A DNA stretch of 6,338 nucleotides from an uncultured Bacillota bacterium (GTDB lineage Bacteria; Bacillota; Clostridia; Peptostreptococcales; Anaerovoracaceae), in contig CAMJRV010000145.1 in assembly GCA_946408315.1 (NCBI GenBank), positions 1-6,338 on the forward strand, read 5' to 3'. Of this stretch, positions 5,128 through 6,338 are shown one piece after another (the stretch's first letter is position 1; each line of letters opens with the position of its first letter). A model generated the notes under the pieces. It saw only the letters and a program-made list of their open reading frames with translations. It ran no database searches and had not been told where the DNA came from. The position numbers and the translations under genes were made by a program.

Positions 5128-6113
5128 TGATAGATTTGTTCGAAAAGAAAAGTGTTCTCCTACGCAAGGTCCTTTGCGGCATGCTGTCTCTTTTTCTGCT
5201 TTCCGCGGCGGTGCTCCTGCCGCTGTCAGGCTGCACAGAAAGAGAAACGGGGAAAGAAATCGGCATCGCGGAACAATACGGCATCGCCTATGCTCCGCTT
5301 CAGATCATGCGGGAGCAGAAGCTGCTGGAGAAGGAGCTCCCGGGAGTCAAGATCAACTGGAAGCAATACGGCGGCCCTACGCCGATCCGGGAAGCGATGC
5401 TTGCGGGCGAGGTAGATTTCGGATTTATGGGTTCCGCCCCCGTCCTGATCGGCATCGATAACGGCATGGAATGGAAATATGCCACCGGCATTTCCTCCAA
5501 CCAGGTTGCCCTCGTCACGGACCGGCCCGAGATCAATTCCATTCGGGATTTTTCCGACACGGACAGGATCGCGGTCCTGTCGCCGGGCTCTACCCAGCAC
5601 ATCCTGCTTTGCATTGCCAGCAGCCGGGAATTCGGTGACCCGAATCATTTTGACAACCAGATTGTCTCTCTGTCCCATCCCGACGCCATGGACGCACTGA
5701 TCGCCGATACGGAAATCACAGCTCACTTTTCAACGCCGCCCTACCTCGACAAAGAGCTTTCTCACGGTATGAAGATCATCACCACAGGGGAGGAAATCAT
5801 GGGACAGCCCTTCACCTTTATTACGGGAGTGGCTACCGTGCGCTTTCACGATGAAAATCCTGAGGAATACGCTGCGATCCTCCGTGCTCTGAACACCGCG
5901 ACGGACTATATCAACAACAATATGGACGAAGCCGTAGCGATGCTTGCCCCGATCTATGGGATCGACGAAGCAACGCTGAAAAAACAGATGACATACAACG
6001 GCACGATCTATTCCACCCAGCTGACCGGAATCGACAAGCTGGCGGAAGAGATGTACCGGATCGGAATGCTAAAGAAGCCCATCCGCTATGAGGATGCGGT
6101 TTTCCCAAGGTAG
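5127..6113 (+). CDS. NitT/TauT-type ABC transporter substrate-binding lipoprotein
   Basis: Extracytoplasmic binding protein of 328 residues, typical for SsuA/TauA/ThiY-like receptors that deliver small anions or heterocycles to an ABC importer. Seen: a basic N-tail (KKSVLLRK), a hydrophobic stretch at about 16-32, and lipobox LSGC with C36 as the lipid-anchored cysteine. The mature domain has EQYGIAYAPLQIMREQKLLEKELPGV-like pattern (49-74), GGPTPIREAMLAGEVDFGF (82-100) and MGSAPVLIG (101-109), then GSTQHILL (154-161), a likely ligand-contact loop, and HFSTPPYLDKEL further on. ATG 5127 is preferred over ATG 5124 because AAGGTG then sits five bases upstream and the TGATG junction matches the two earlier ones. 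Sulfonate uptake would suit the nearby sulfur genes, but those lie in another transcription unit. The ligand is unknown, and coupling to sugar-modifying enzymes is unusual. Confidence 0.9.
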   Translation: MIDLFEKKSVLLRKVLCGMLSLFLLSAAVLLPLSGCTERETGKEIGIAEQYGIAYAPLQIMREQKLLEKELPGVKINWKQYGGPTPIREAMLAGEVDFGFMGSAPVLIGIDNGMEWKYATGISSNQVALVTDRPEINSIRDFSDTDRIAVLSPGSTQHILLCIASSREFGDPNHFDNQIVSLSHPDAMDALIADTEITAHFSTPPYLDKELSHGMKIITTGEEIMGQPFTFITGVATVRFHDENPEEYAAILRALNTATDYINNNMDEAVAMLAPIYGIDEATLKKQMTYNGTIYSTQLTGIDKLAEEMYRIGMLKKPIRYEDAVFPR

Positions 6114-6136
6114 CGTCTGCCGGGGTAGCTCCTTGG
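6105..6136 (+). other. Stem-loop spanning the binding-protein stop codon
   Basis: CCAAGG (6105-6110) and AGC (6112-6114) pair with GCT (6128-6130) and CCTTGG (6131-6136), leaving T6111 bulged and a 13-base loop. The stop codon TAG (6111-6113) lies inside the 5' arm. No T-run follows, so it is not a standard terminator; RNA protection or attenuation is possible. Confidence 0.5.
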
Positions 6137-6142
6137 TAACCG

Positions 6143-6172
6143 CCATTTTAGTATGCTGACGCACAAAAATGG
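6143..6172 (+). other. Stem-loop in the spacer between binding protein and permease
   Basis: CCATTTT (6143-6149) pairs exactly with AAAATGG (6166-6172). Inside, TGC (6154-6156) pairs with GCA (6161-6163) around a TGAC loop. TAATTAGTTTTA follows, too broken a T-run for a confident terminator, though weak attenuation is possible. Confidence 0.5.
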
Positions 6173-6193
6173 TAATTAGTTTTACGGTTTCTA

Positions 6194-6223
6194 CGGAGCG
6201 ACTCCGACAGGTTCTATATAGAA
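6194..6223 (+). other. Small hairpin and adjacent palindrome before the permease gene
   Basis: CGGAG-CGA-CTCCG (6194-6206) is a compact five-pair hairpin with a three-base loop. TTCTATATAGAA (6212-6223) is a perfect 12-bp palindrome six bases further on. With the two upstream stem-loops they make most of the 150-bp spacer structured. No promoter stands out: TATATA (6215-6220) has no fitting -35. Confidence 0.45.
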
Positions 6224-6263
6224 AAATGCATCATCCAAAAGGACGTCTAAAATAGAGGTGTTT

Positions 6264-6338
6264 ATGAAAACAGTGAAGAAGAATAAAGAAAGGCTTGTGA
6301 TCCTGTTCTGGGTCTTCGTACTTCTGGCGGCTTGGGAG
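6264..6338 (+). CDS. Probable ABC transporter permease, first 25 codons
   Basis: Opens at ATG 6264 with AGAGGTG ending three bases upstream and runs open off the window. The visible residues begin MKTVKKNKERLV and continue into a hydrophobic helix (ILFWVFVLLAAWE). A lysine-rich tail followed by a first transmembrane segment ending near Trp-Glu is how many NitT/TauT-class permeases (SsuC/TauC type) begin. Together with its place 150 bp after the binding protein, this supports a cognate permease. The evidence is short and contextual; another membrane protein is possible. Confidence 0.6.
   Translation, partial: MKTVKKNKERLVILFWVFVLLAAWE

Noticed and set aside
6116..6125. TCTGCCGGGG also found in the 14-bp repeats at 1559-1568
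   Set aside because: A ten-base match in a different structural setting is compatible with chance; no extended similarity.
6171..6222. Purine-type riboswitch suggested by GTTTCTAC near 6187-6194
   Set aside because: The pairing around it does not give the three-way junction, and the conserved loop partner segments are missing.

Overview
The window reads as chromosomal DNA from an anaerobic, Gram-positive-type bacterium, probably in the Clostridia/Eubacteriales. This is inferred from purine-rich AAGGAGG-type ribosome binding sites, short gene-dense spacing, near-consensus TTGACA/TATAAT promoters, a Gram-positive-style lipoprotein and mid-range GC. No RNA gene or mobile element is present to settle the taxonomy.

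Left part (1-1889): a sulfur-handling group. A YeeE/YedE-family membrane transporter (thiosulfate/sulfur uptake; 5' part only, minus strand) diverges from a LysR-type regulator (643-1539, plus). The regulator converges on a small TusA-family sulfur carrier (minus). The yeeE-lysR intergenic region holds a palindrome with the LysR-type T-N11-A signature. A 9-bp inverted repeat touches or flanks it, and the region also holds two opposing promoters. The promoter cores of yeeE and the tusA-like gene are nearly identical, which suggests they are expressed together under the LysR protein. A 14-bp unit repeated three times fills the gap between the ends of lysR and tusA.

Right part (2049-6338): a plus-strand operon. 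A strong promoter (1927-1956) and a leader with a perfect two-part stem-loop precede a WecE-like sugar aminotransferase. It is followed by a compact GT2 glycosyltransferase that lacks the usual membrane anchor, an ATP-grasp ligase, and a lipoprotein binding protein of the NitT/TauT ABC importer class. All three junctions between these four genes are the same one-base TGATG stop/start overlap, so they are probably translationally coupled. After about 150 bp of hairpin-rich non-coding DNA, the first 25 codons of a likely cognate ABC permease run off the window.

Working together (inference): the three enzymes look like a small pathway that aminates a sugar, transfers a glycosyl group and forms an amide or carboxylate-amine bond. 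The coupled transporter would take up a small molecule that is the substrate, inducer or salvaged product of that pathway. Surface-polysaccharide enzymes in one translationally coupled unit with a NitT/TauT binding protein are the most unusual thing in the window. No published system is recognised for it, and the product cannot be deduced from what is visible.
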